A stretch of DNA of 64,000 bases, from contig NW_002060947.1 in NCBI RefSeq assembly GCF_000150275.1, positions 7,434,482-7,498,481 of the forward strand, in the 5' to 3' direction. The notes under the pieces are model-generated. The model did no database searches. It was not told the origin of the DNA and worked only from the letters and a program-made list of their open reading frames with translations. Source of the DNA: Trichoplax adhaerens. Lineage: Eukaryota; Placozoa; Uniplacotomia; Trichoplacea; Trichoplacidae. Below, one piece after another: positions 23,582-35,800 of the stretch. The translations under genes were made by a program, and so were the position numbers. Numbering within the stretch: position 1 is the first letter of the stretch; each line of letters opens with the position of its first letter.

Positions 23582-24800
23582 GGACAGTGAGATGAGCCAT
23601 TCCATCTCCAAACCGGATAATTTACCGTAGACAATTTACTGCATTAAATCAATTTTAGGCTGTATAGGATTGAACGCTGTAAAATATTTAATCCACCGTC
23701 GTCATATCAAAACAGATACTTTACTACATTCGATTAATTTTGCGGTGTATAGGATTGAACGCTGCAAAGTATTTAATTCATCCTAATAATATCAAATCTA
23801 GATTGATATTGTATCCATCCTTTACTACTACATTATACAGCGGTAAATTGTCCGCGTCAAGTCGTCCTAGTTTAAACTTAGAATAATCTACTATAATTTA
23901 ATTTAACAGTCAAGAAGGACAGTGAGATGAGCCAATTCATCTTGGATTACTGTCCACGAATATTTTAAACTTAGCGTAATCTACTATAATTTAATTTAAA
24001 AGTACAAGAAGGATAATGGGATGAGCCAATTCATCTTGGATACCTGTCCACGAATATTTTCAAGCTCAGCGTAATCTACTATACTCGTCATTAAATTTAA
24101 AAGTACAAGAAAGACAATGCGATGAGCCAATTCATCTTGAATACTTGTCCACGACTATTTTCAAACTTAGCGTAATCTACTATAATTTAATTTAAAAGTA
24201 CAAAGAAGGACAATGCGATGAACCAATTCATCTTGGATTGCTGTCCACAAATATTTTCAAACTCAGCGTAATCTACTATAATTTAATTTAAAAGTACAAG
24301 AAGGACAGTGGGATAAGCCAATTCATATAGGATCGCTGTCCACGAATGTATTCGAACTCAGCGTAATCTACTATACTCGTTATTGAATTTAAAAGTACAA
24401 GAAAGTACAAGAAGGACAGTGCGATAAGCCAATTTATATAGAATCGCTGTCTACGAATATTTTCAAACTCAGCTAAATCTACTATAATTTAATTTAATAG
24501 TACAAGGAGGACAGTGAGATGAGCCAATTCATCTTGGATCCCTGTCCCCGAATACTTTTAAACTTTGCATAATCTACTATAATTTAATTTAAAAGCACCA
24601 GAAGGACAGTGCGATGAGCTATTTGTAGTGGATCCATGTCCCACAAAAACATTTCAATTTGGCATAATCTACTATAACTTGATTCAAAAGTACAACAGGA
24701 CGATGAGATCATAAGATGATTCATTTCATCTTGGGTCCATGTCCACCAACATTTTGAGACTTGGGATAATTGACTATATTAAATTTGGTTTAAAAGCATA
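23582..24800. repeat. Tandem array of about 10 units (93-111 bp), each with a nested hairpin
   Basis: Unit markers (GGACAG or variants) lie at 23582, 23918, 24011, 24112, 24208, 24303, 24414, 24509, 24604 and 24698. A typical unit reads AAGGACAGTG.GATGAGCC, then AATTCATCTTGGAT, then CTGTCCACGAAT, an A/T spacer and AATCTACTATAATTTAATTT. The outer arm GGACAG pairs with CTGTCC and the inner arm GATGA pairs with TCATC around a six-base loop. In several units both arms change together (see findings). No long open frame runs through the array. The first unit is interrupted by about 240 bp. Transcription, if any, is unknown. Confidence 0.85.
23613..23862. mobile_element. Possible small insertion splitting the first array unit
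   Basis: Array unit 1 has its left half at 23570-23612 and its right half (TTTAAACTTAGAATAATCTAC) from about 23867. The roughly 240 bp between them are absent from the other units. The insert holds an 85-bp direct duplication (cores TGTATAGGATTGAACGCTG at 23661 and 23746). Near its ends are short inverted sequences, GACAATTTAC at the left and GTAAATTGTC at the right. It looks like a small non-autonomous element, but no clear target-site duplication was seen. Confidence 0.35.
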
Positions 24801-25711
24801 TGTCAAAGCTATGTCAGTTGAACTGGATGGAACAGAAGTAAATGACGTCGATTAACAATAGTGTTGGTTTAAAATTGAAAAAAAAATTCTTCAGTCAAAG
24901 TTTCGTTTCTATGCCCTTCAATATGGTGTACAGTGGGACAGGCTGATTGCATCATTCATTACCAATGGAGAGTTTAAGCAAGAGTCAAATAAAAGTTTTA
25001 TTCTTCGTGAATTATGTCTGATTATGAAACAGCTTTGCTCATATTTATCACACCACTATTGCAAACAGCTGACATTGAAATTTTACTTCAGTTTTGCAAT
25101 AGAACGGCAAAGATGGCAGTATAGCTTATTAGGCTTATATCGTGCTATATCTTCGAAAGATTATCATGTCTTGCATTATAATAGTGATGCTGATAGCAGC
25201 GTTATGAACAAGCATAACCAAAATGATGTTCACTTTTACTTAATCTAGCCTAATTTAATATTTAAGTGATAGAAAATGATTGCTTTATCGTGCTCTCTAC
25301 TTAACACTACCGTGATTGATCGAGATACTACTACTTGATTGAATGCTGCGTGGTAAGCAAGCACCAAAAAAAACATGGGCCATCCATCTCATTAGAATAG
25401 GTAATTTTGACCTTTTATTAGATATAAGAGCAGTAATACATGTAGGGTAATTAAGTCAAGGAATAGCAAACAGTGGTGCAGGCCATTTTAACTGACTACA
25501 CGTGCTAAGAGAATATGGCGTTGTCGATGTCCTTTTTGGATCCGTTGTCGACAAAGAAAGAAAAACAACACAAGCAAAAATCCATTACCAAATCAATCAT
25601 TCATAAGGCAATAAGCAGTAACTTGACAATACAACAATTTCAGCAACAACGTAGCAAAAAAAAGATTTCAATAATCTCTTGCATCGAATTACAGTGTCAA
25701 CTTTATTTATT

Positions 25712-25742
<31 letters not shown>

Positions 25743-26098
25743 TAAACCGAAAATTTAGAAATCATTAATTAATTAGAACGACCTCTAGAATAGCGCGTCG
25801 ACATGCTACCACGTAGTTAACAAATAACAAAATAACATATCATCAACATTGATTCAATCCTTTTAAGTGAAAGGTATAACTTTCTATTTTTAATTTATAT
25901 AGAATATATATATATATCTATATATATTTTAAAATTTTTAGGTATAAATATAAGAAAAAAACCCCAATTAAATGCTATATAACAATCATCCACATCTTGT
26001 ATCCAGTGATAGAAACGTAACATACTTTTGCATTGCCATCGTTCCATAATGTAGAAGCAGATGAAAGTCTATCACTATGGAAATTGTGCCTAATCAAA
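24801..26098. other. Intergenic DNA with AT microsatellites, 3' of the caveolin gene
   Basis: This stretch contains (TA)n tracts at about 25719-25742 and 25906-25928. The open frames at 25024-25248 and 25515-25745 have low-complexity or simple-repeat composition, and no motif was recognised. The last few hundred bases are probably the caveolin 3' UTR on the minus strand. Confidence 0.5.
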
Positions 26099-29000
26099 CT
26101 AAACAACTTTTAAACTGGCCGTTGTCAAAGCCACATTTTCATCAAAATCTTTGACATCTTGTTTTACCGTAGGTAGCGAGCCCGAATTGACATGGTAGAA
26201 TCGTATACGGCTTAATATACGCGCAACAGAATCATTGACTGGATTACAACAAACTTGGACACATAAGGTAATCATCTTGAACATACATCCAAAGAGAATA
26301 CTAAGACCGCGAATACATGGAGTATAAGCCCAAATTTGACCAAATACAACACAAGCAAAGTAACAGCCGCAAAAGAGTGCACAAGGCAGAGCAAAGATGG
26401 CACTGATAATTCTGTAGCACCATAGTTTAGAGCCTTCAAAGATAGTGTAACTCAATTTCCAGATAGCATCAAACGAGTAATTTCCATGTGGTTCGGCAAA
26501 GACTTCCGAGAAAGATACCTAAAAATCAATCGATAATCATCCTTCTTATACAGCAATAAAACTTCATCATCGTTTCCATTTTAATTTTAAAATGAATGAA
26601 TAAGGATCAGCACGGATATCCGACTCTGACAATAGTCATTATTGCATTTGCACTCGATGTAGAATCAATTATTCTATCATGATTCATTTTCAAAGTAAAG
26701 TTGTATACTTGATGGGCTAGCATCAAGTCCATTCGATCCAAATACAAAATCAAACAGTAACGAACTTGATGCTATTCCTTCAAGTAAAAGGTCAACCAGG
26801 CCTTGTTACTCTATTCGCAAATTCATTCTACAATTGGTGGTACATTCAGTACGCTCCATCCCGCTGGAATAAATTTCGCCATTGTCGGCTACAATTGTCG
26901 TGGTTTACGTTAGCAGCAGGCTTGCTACCATGGCGAAATTTGAACTACGTAAAACTAAAAGGAAATCAACTGGCCATGCCAGATATGGATTCCCCCCCCC
27001 CCCCTACGAAAAAAGACATAACATGTCAAATATGGGTACTATCAGCAATCAATATACTGTTAACTAATATCCCAATCAAAAACCAAATTCACTAGACTAC
27101 AGAAAACTCTTTGTTACCCCCTACCATTGCATCTAAAATGTTATTTGGTCGTTAGAATGGCAGTCTACGCTATTATCCTCATCGATCAATAACGATCATA
27201 ATATCATACAGAACGACTATTCAACTACATCAAGGCATGTCAATAACTTGCATTATATCAGTTCGGTCATGAAAGGATTGCAAAGACTAAAGGCTATCGT
27301 CTTTGCGTCTACATACCTCAGCGTGAAAAACTTTGAATTAAAATACTTTCTACTTGTAATCTAATTCACTATCGTCAACCAATTTTGTTCTGTCGTATCA
27401 GTATGCAGTTTCCAAAAGTCATACTAATACAAGTGATAACTAAAGTTGGTTTTGATAACAATATCAAAAGAGAAAAAAAAGATGTCTACACAGCCATGTT
27501 GTAGCAGTAGGGGATAAAATTCTCCATGCTACCACCGTAAGTGCTTCCGTCGAGATTAGCAAAGCGTAAGGTACAACCCCATCCCCAAAATTGCAATACA
27601 TGGCTGCTACACTAACAAGTTATAATTTAGAAGGAAATAGACTAATCGATTAGGTAGCCTTTATTATTTTGACGAAAAGAACGTCTTAAAATAGATTTTA
27701 TCAAAGTAATCTATGAGTCAACAAGTCAATTTGATGCTACTAATTTAATAATTGATCTACTTGCGTTTGCCAATGAGTAATGACTATTAATTAATACTAC
27801 ACTGGACTACTGGATTAGCAGATTTGACAAATTGAGCGTTATTTTTTCTACGGTAGAAGCGGCAGTTTACAGTACGCCATTAAACGCCCTCATCTCTTTC
27901 CGCACAACTTGCAATTCTATAATGGAAGGCTTTCTACACTGTACATCGAATCAATCAATTTATTTATTTAAGTTATCCGATTAAAGCATTTTCAGTTATT
28001 GTACACTACAGTACTATCGCTTTTGTCAAGACATGATCGATTTAAATACCGTTTTACCAATCGATTTACTAAACTGTACATCTATGGAGTAGCATGGCCA
28101 TTGGGAATTTTACCAAAAAAATGCTTCGCAAAAAGTGACTATTCTATTAAATGAAAGTAGACAATCGCCAAAAGTCAAGGAATTAGGGGCAATGATAACG
28201 CCCTTGCATAATTCAATCATTTCCGATGGTAGTAAGTGAGTGAAACTAGAGGCAGGGCAAATTAGGAGTTGTCAATTCTCTATCCAGATACAAAATGAAG
28301 GCAAATATTTGCTTAGGTGTTAGTAACCAATTTTCCAGTAATTAACAAATAGTTGCGGTTGCTCTTAATGCTTCAAAATAACAACAAGAACATTGTAATT
28401 ATAAACTAACATACTGTACTGTGTAGTCTGTAGGCTTTTAAAATAATCCCAAGCTATCACAGTTCGACAGCCGTATCGTCGTCGATCCTGACAACGGATT
28501 ACTCTAAAATTACCCTAAATATGTAGGAATTAGTGCTGGAGTAAATTGGACATTCCTTCACGTTAATAGCGCGCATTATTTTAACAGTCTAAAACATGTG
28601 TTAACACCTCTACTTATTAACTTGGATTGGAGATCCATTTAGCCTACGCCCTTTGATTACTTCAGTATCGTTGTCATCTATGTCTTTGGCGATGATGGAA
28701 TAATATACGAGCATAATTTGGGGGGGGGGGTAAACATGATCAAACCTTATAGAGTTGGAATGATTCACTAGAAAAGGAGGAGGATTGATTTTAAAAAATA
28801 GTTCCAATAAGTAAAAAGAAAAATTCACGGGTACATACTGTACGTGAAAAATTTTTAGTTACTGATCCAACTGTTTTTGGTCGGCTAGTAAATCAAAATT
28901 CACAATCAAACTTTAATCCTCAGTTTACATTGAAAGCTAAAGCCAGTGTGTATAGCAAAAAAAAAAAATGCGTAATGAGAAGGAATTGAACTTTATATAG

Positions 29001-32000
29001 GAATAACAGATTACTGTAAGAGCAATTAATGTCCATTTTTTTTTAAATTGGCAAGGCAAGCGTTCAAATGTAGTCGAATAATTAACGGTAACAAAGCGTT
29101 ATCATAAAATGGGGATTTGCTGATTTTACTATCATGGGCAAAATCAACTTTTGTAACGATGCTGTTGATTTTTCCACCATATCGTTGCGTAAGCAAGTCT
29201 ATATCTATATTTCATCAAGCGGATAGACCAAAAGGGAAAATCAACTACGCTTGGATTCATGTATTTCAGTTAGCGCACGACTGACTGAAATGATTTTTTA
29301 TCGTTTATTAATTCATTATGAATTTCTCCATTTATTGGGCTATCCATTAAAGTTGATAATCCACGCCTAAGCGGAGGCGTTCAATTGCACATTATCTTGC
29401 AATCATCAAGTTGTGATTGCATGATCATTTTTTTTTGGCGTGGTGGGTAAAGGAGTAGGGGGAAAAAGAAGAAATAAAAAATAACTTCAAATGGCATCTT
29501 TTTACCTTCAAGTGTTCATTAATACCATTAGGATCACGATCAGAGACATTCATATTGAATTTCAGGTTGACCGGTTCATCAGAGGTTTCTGGAGCATGGC
29601 CTTTTTCAGAGTCAGACATTTTGCTTGTGCCTTGATTCTGTAATCGATTGACAAGACAAAGAAGGCAAAAAGAGAGAGAGAGAGAAAAAAAAATGAAGAA
29701 TAATCAATAGACTTGAATAGCAAATAGATCGCTTAAATACCTTTGATGTATTGATTTTAACAAACATCAATCGAAATTAACATTATTATCGTCAAGTGAG
29801 AGAGGGGAAAAAAAAAATAAACAACCCCAATCTTCACTCACGTCAAGAATGCAATAGATATCAACATGAACACATTTCTCCTACACCAATGTAGAAGCTA
29901 GTTTAATCGTTACCTAACGTTTAGGAAATAAGAGAAAAAAAATGGATTGGAAGATGTAGAAAAATGGCTCTATCTTGATCAAGTCGCGTGGCAACTGACA
30001 AAGTCGTAGCACAAAAGGAACTGACAAGAAAAAGGACCGAGGTCAGAGAATTTATAAACAGCAGTAGAGTACCCCAAGCCTTCTATTCTACCGGAATGGT
30101 ATGCTCGTTATGTGGCTTATATGGATAACGTTTTGTTGGACAGAGTTTAGGACATGAGTAATATGGATAGCAAATTCTATCAACGCCCTTAGCAGACACA
30201 AGAACACCACTAGGTGGGAGTGGACTTTTTCTTCCTTGCCATCATAATCTATATCATTTTTATTTTTTCTCTCTTTTCAAAAAGAATACACTAACCCTTT
30301 CTTTGATAATTCTTGTACTGTCCAACCTACTAGTTTTATTGGCCTAATTCAAGTAACGCGTACATGACTAAAGGCAATGCATTGATTTATGCCATTCAAT
30401 ATTCTACACGCAATCATGATCGAGGTCAATATCGGCTTGACCTAATTAGTAGAAATAAAAAAATCGCTTCTTTTTCCATCATTGGCCAATGCCATTATTC
30501 CTCTAAATGGCTATACAAGCACTATTGTTACAGCAAAATGCTTCCTACTGTTTAAAGAGTCTTCAAATGATTGGTCATGGATCTTATTGAGATGGTAATA
30601 TGTCAATCAATTAAAGAAATCATTATTTGCATAATAAAAATAAAAATAATAAAGCTTGCAAGGATATTCTATGCAATCAATAGCAACGAGTGGATCGGCG
30701 ACGACATGACGGAGGGCTTCTACTCGTTGTGTCTCTTTACCTCGCTAAAATCCATTGTATATGTTATATGTTCTACAGAGTATATAGTCGATTAGTATTG
30801 TTCCTCTTGATGTTGAAAAGAGCCTCAGTTTGCCACGGTAATTATGTCAATAGATCGATGCTAGCTTTTACAACGCCCAACTTGGGTATGCTTTGATGGC
30901 AATCTGATTTACTGTTGATTTTTGTGCGGGATGGACGATTGCATTACTACAACGACGTTTTAAAACTAGCATAAGCGGCACTCGATTTCACTCTGGATTA
31001 CTAAAGGAATCGACAGTCGTGTGCATTTGCACTGGGATCATCGACCTAGCCATGATTTTAAAGGCAACAATCCTCATTCACTTTATTATTCTCTTGCTTG
31101 GAGCTGAACGAGGACAACAGTATACGAGAATATACTGTATAGACAGACGGTGCTGCAGAATGGCGAGTAATGGAGGCTGCTCGGTATTTCCGATCATGGA
31201 TTCATCAAGCATCGAGTCGTATAGTAATGTAGATTTTACACTTGTAATCATGTATCCTAGAGCAATGCGTGATTTTATTGACTAATCGATGGTACTCTAA
31301 AACCGAGCGCTAGTGATAATGATACAATATACGTAGAGTCAATTAATGTTAGCATGGGATAGTGCTAGACGATGCCATCAGGATAGCCTTTCTCACCCTA
31401 TTGCGTAGAGCAAAGTAAAAATACAGTAGAGGCGCTCTTACCTCAATCGTAGACCTATGCATACGATGAACAAAACGCGATTCTGGAGGCTCAGTTAAAG
31501 GTACGTTTACCATCTGGTCTTTACCGCTTGCACCTGACTAGATATAGAAGGGAGAGTTTATTTTTACCCTTATGAAAGTCTTGCAGCACAATCATGGAGA
31601 GCCAGTAATTTAGCGTAAGGTAGCATTTCTCAGCTGATTGTCTACTATGGATTGATTTTGTCAACTATCCGCGGAGAACAATGTTGACATCGATTTTGCA
31701 TCCATTGCAGCCGTAGTTCTGTTAGCTATAGTTTCATTTTGGTATACGGAAGAGTTCTTCAACCTTTTAAAACTGTTTACTACTCGATTGGCATAAAGCT
31801 ACTAAGGTGGCATCACAAAGTATGACAAAGTATACGTACTGTATATCAAGGAATCCATTCATTTTGCGTATGGTGGTGGTATGCCGTTAGTGTATTAATC
31901 TGACCTCTGCTGATCATCTACTACAGGAATTACTTTAATGATTTATAGTAAGAACAATTTGGTCAATGCCAATGGAGAATGATACTTTTACCATCCAAGT

Positions 32001-32805
32001 ACGAAATCCAGTCAGTTGGCGAATACAATCGTTATCGCGATAGAGATGCCATCCATTTCAACAGTATCCTGTAGCAGTAGTAGCTCCAGGTTTACTTTTT
32101 AAGGGGTAAGACAGCAAAGGGAACGTTGCTGCTGTTTAACAACTGTTTTATGTTGTGCGATACTATTATTACCATAATCGAAATTTTCTACGAGTACATA
32201 CATAACTTGCTTGTCGATTGCAGCATACATTCGTCGACAGTAATTCATGACGTGTATATTAATTAATTATTATTGATTGTGCCTAGAAAAGAAGATTGCC
32301 TACTTTCTTACGTTAGGAAATTAGAATGCTTAATTTAGACAACTGGTGGAACATTGCATGGATCAGCTTATCATCATGATGCGTCGTTGACACATCTACA
32401 AATTGCCACTTTTAAGCATAGCAGCAGCTGAATATAAAGCTGTGCTGTAATTAGAATACTTAATTTGGACAACTGGTGGAACATTGCATGGATCAGCTTA
32501 TCATCATGATGCGTCGCTGACACATCTACAAATGGCCACTTTTAAGCTTAGCAGTAGCTGAATATAAAACTGTGTTGGGCCATAAGCAATAAATTAGTGT
32601 AGCTACACAAAACTAGTTACGTAACATGACGGATTCCTAAGATAAAATTTTGTCTTACCGGTAAAATATGCTCGCTCGAGCTGGACTTTGTAACTTTGTC
32701 TTCGAAATCATCAGGCTGATAATTTTCGTACAAGTCAGCATCCTCTTCTTGATAAGGATCTGTATCGCCGTTCGTTTTTGGACCTTTTGCTTGATGATCG
32801 GCCAT
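26099..32805 (-). CDS. Caveolin
   Basis: Three phase-0 exons: 32805-32659, 29637-29506 and 26518-26099; 232 residues. Caveolins are hairpin membrane proteins that oligomerise and coat caveolae, and they organise signalling and lipid traffic at the plasma membrane. What is seen: the family signature in exon 3 (VSFSEVFAEPHGNYSFD, compare FEDVIAEPEGTHSFD in vertebrates), a long hydrophobic intramembrane segment (ISAIFALPCALFCGCYFAC, then IWAYTPCIRG) and a cysteine-containing C-terminal region that may be palmitoylated. Exon 2 ends DRDPNGINEHLK, matching the region just before the signature. Exon 1 (MADHQAKGPKTNGDTDPY...) is acidic. Exon 2 also has its own ATG (29619), so a shorter product of 177 residues, close to CAV1 length, is possible from a second promoter. 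The introns are about 3 kb each. The call rests on exons 2 and 3; linkage of exon 1 is inferred from phase. Confidence 0.88.
26992..27004. repeat. Poly-C tract (13 C) in caveolin intron 2
   Basis: An uninterrupted run of 13 C on the plus strand, unusual in this AT-rich DNA. It becomes a G-run in the caveolin transcript. Short overlapping frames around it show no protein motif. Confidence 0.9.
28720..28730. repeat. Poly-G tract (11 G) in caveolin intron 2
   Basis: An uninterrupted run of 11 G on the plus strand, in the same intron as the poly-C run at 26992 and in the opposite orientation. The two could pair in the pre-mRNA. Run lengths may be affected by sequencing. Confidence 0.9.
32321..32577. 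repeat. Two-copy tandem duplication, 130 bp, just downstream of caveolin exon 1
   Basis: Copies start at 32321 and 32451 and are nearly identical. Both contain CAACTGGTGGAACATTGCAT, then GATCAGCTTATCATCATGAT and GACACATCTACAAAT. About a dozen substitutions separate them, so the event is fairly recent. It lies in caveolin intron 1. Confidence 0.85.
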
Positions 32806-35800
32806 ACTTTATTGGTATACGCTTATGAAACGATGATTCGTGATATCCAAATCTGCTTAAAATTATACAGAAACGAAATGAAAGTAAATAGATTATTCGG
32901 CATTGACGAAGCCGATAACTAACATCCTGAATCATCATTACTAGCAGTAGTGCTGGAGTATGCATGCAATGATTCGATTGGACGGTCTATTCATTAATTA
33001 TAATTAATGTTCAAATTAGATCTCACAGCAGTCAGTGGATGTGAGTAATCATGACAACTTTTCAGCTAAAGTATGTAAAAAGCGAGATATAGAATACTCA
33101 GTTACTGTCACTAGGGATCATTGCCATGATACTCGTATCTACCCCAGCTAGGATCGATATCTCATTTCTTCAGAATTGATAATGAATGGCGATTAAGATG
33201 CATATACTCAAACCATTCGTATGCAGAAATGGAATACTTTACTATTAAAATTGACAGACAAATTTTAGTTGCAATTTCTCCAACTAACGGTAATTCTTAG
33301 CTATGAAGAATTATTCATAAATACAATTCTTCAAATAGGCCGTAATCATTTCTTGCACAAGTTACGTCCATGCTTTCTCCAACTATTTAGTAAACAGAGC
33401 TACTCGTCGGCTATAACGAACGAGTGGACTCCAATGGAAATAATGAAATGTCAAATTAATTTACGAGATGATGGCAATTTCTAATTCAATGCTTGCTTAA
33501 ACAGCTACTTAGTGTAGGGTAAAGGAAATTGTAAACTGCAATCTCAAGTCGAAAATTGGATATCGTTCTTAAATTTGACCGCTTTACAAAATTAATAGAA
33601 CCTAGTCAACTGGTTGATATGAACAAGTGATACACTGGATAGAAAATTTCCAAAGTTTTACTTCGCTACAGTGGTTATTCACAATTTCTAAAGGACTTCC
33701 ACAATTCCACGTGCTAAAGTAATGGGTATCATAATTAGAACACATCAATAACATAATAAATAATGAATTCATAGGACAATCATATCCATCCATTTTTTTT
33801 ACTGGCTTGTTAATACGGTAATTAATCAATAGGTGAAATTAACGCTGTCTTAACTATTGATAGAGTAATGCAACATCATTATTCATAATATAAAATAACG
33901 GATTATGGTGAGAGTAGTTGCACTACTCTATTTGATATTCCTAAAAGAAGAGGTTATAGAATCATAATCATTAGTGAAGGGCTTTATTTTATGCCGCTAT
34001 AATACAACTCGACCTAGGCGGGTGGAAAATTGTATTACTGAGGGGTAAACATTGATCTTATTTTGCTGGAAGAATGGAGGTGGTATTAGTAACCCTAGGA
34101 GGTAATATATCATACGTCAAATATGATAAACAAAATTGGTACAGTTCGATAAGCAACATGATGATAGTAATGCCTAGGGCTATAGGATTATCTTTACAAC
34201 TATGCTATAAGCAGCGGATAACAACTATACTCCTTTTTTGCCTTCTTGCTGAAACACTAGTCTAATTTTGAAATCGTAACTGTGATATTGCATTTCTTTC
34301 TGTCCTTCGTCAGTCATGCAGGCTAAATCATGGCGCCTTATGTTTTGACTAGAGCTATCAAATTATTGTTGGAAGCTAACTATCAATTAATAATGAAAAC
34401 GATTCGCATAAGATATTACGCAGTAGTGATGGAATGCTGACAAATTAGCCATTATTCATTATTGCTGTATTGAAATCAACGGAAAAATCATTTCTTTCAT
34501 GGCTTAAAAGAAGGAGTGGATCATTAAAGTTGGAGGAATAAAATACAATAGTTGCTGTTTTTTTTGACAGTATTAAATATGGAATGATTGTAACCTCATT
34601 ATAATATCATCACATATTATTTCGTAGAGATGGATCCGAGCGATTTACCTTAATTTTACTACCTATAGTCATCGTCAACTTTGTTTCAGTTACAGGATGA
34701 ACAAAGTTGACGAATTTGTGTTTAGCTAAAACGGTTCATTTCTAAGTTCGCACTATATCGCATTAGAAATTTAGTACTATCAAGGAGTGATCGAATGCTA
34801 AAAGTAAGACATTAAATTATCGGAGATAAAGAACTATAGGTAGTAGTGGTAAAGATTTCATAAAGCACCAATCCTGCTACGATTACTATACTGCAAATAA
34901 AAAGAAACGACATACCAAAGGATATCGAAACTTTTCCTATTTTCATTTACGTAGAGATCAAGTTACAAATATTCTATCCTAAACATGCAGTGCTGTATTT
35001 GTTTTAAGTATACTGAGAAAAAGTAAGCAATTGTTTTTTGTGCCATAAAGTCGTAGCAATCAATTTTTCCAAACTATCTATTCATTTGTTAATAAAAGCA
35101 AAATACTTACCCTACTGTCTAGTCTAGTATAAAATAAGTCCTAGAAAAAGCACTGACGATTGAATGATTCCAGAATTAATTGATCGGATACAAAGTCGGA
35201 GGTCGAAATCCACAGGTAACGCGACTTAATGATAATGGAGGTTCAACAGGGACTATATGCAATTAAAATTTTCTTTGAGCTATAGGGCGCACCAGTTTAT
35301 AAAATGCACAATAATTTCCATGACAATATATACTGTAAGTTAATATACATTATATAGACATCAGATCCATGAATAATAAGTTATGAATAAATATCAACAT
35401 AGGACAATAACGTATTAGCAATAATGTATTAATTATAATATCTAGGGCCGTACTATTTAGTCAAACTGTTAACTTTAGGACATCCATATACTAGATAGAA
35501 CATTCTTATAGATGATGATCTATTTTCAGCTCAATGTTAATTCTTTATTTCATGCGTCAAAAACTGTATAATTCCCCTCGAAAGCCTTTAATAACATCCA
35601 ATTTAACTCCGAATGAACTTATCATTTATTAAGTTAATAAAGTCAACTTTTTCATCGTAGCGATATAGAAACGATTCAAGCTGTAGTTAACTTCCGAATT
35701 CGGGTACATGACGAATATAATTACCTTTTATTTTAAAACCGAAGCGGACATGGCTTCTATTTGTATACTGTAATGCTCACATGTAGACAATGGATATGAT

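Noticed and set aside
23582-24800. Reading the regularly spaced hairpin array as a CRISPR array
   Set aside because: Spacers are themselves repeated, units diverge along their whole length, and the context is a eukaryotic genome with introns.
25515-25745. 76-codon plus frame ending in an (IY)n run
   Set aside because: Its end is a (TA)n microsatellite and the rest is low complexity.
26766-27095. 109-codon frame through the poly-C tract
   Set aside because: Lies in caveolin intron 2, has a homopolymer-derived proline run and no motif or conserved start.
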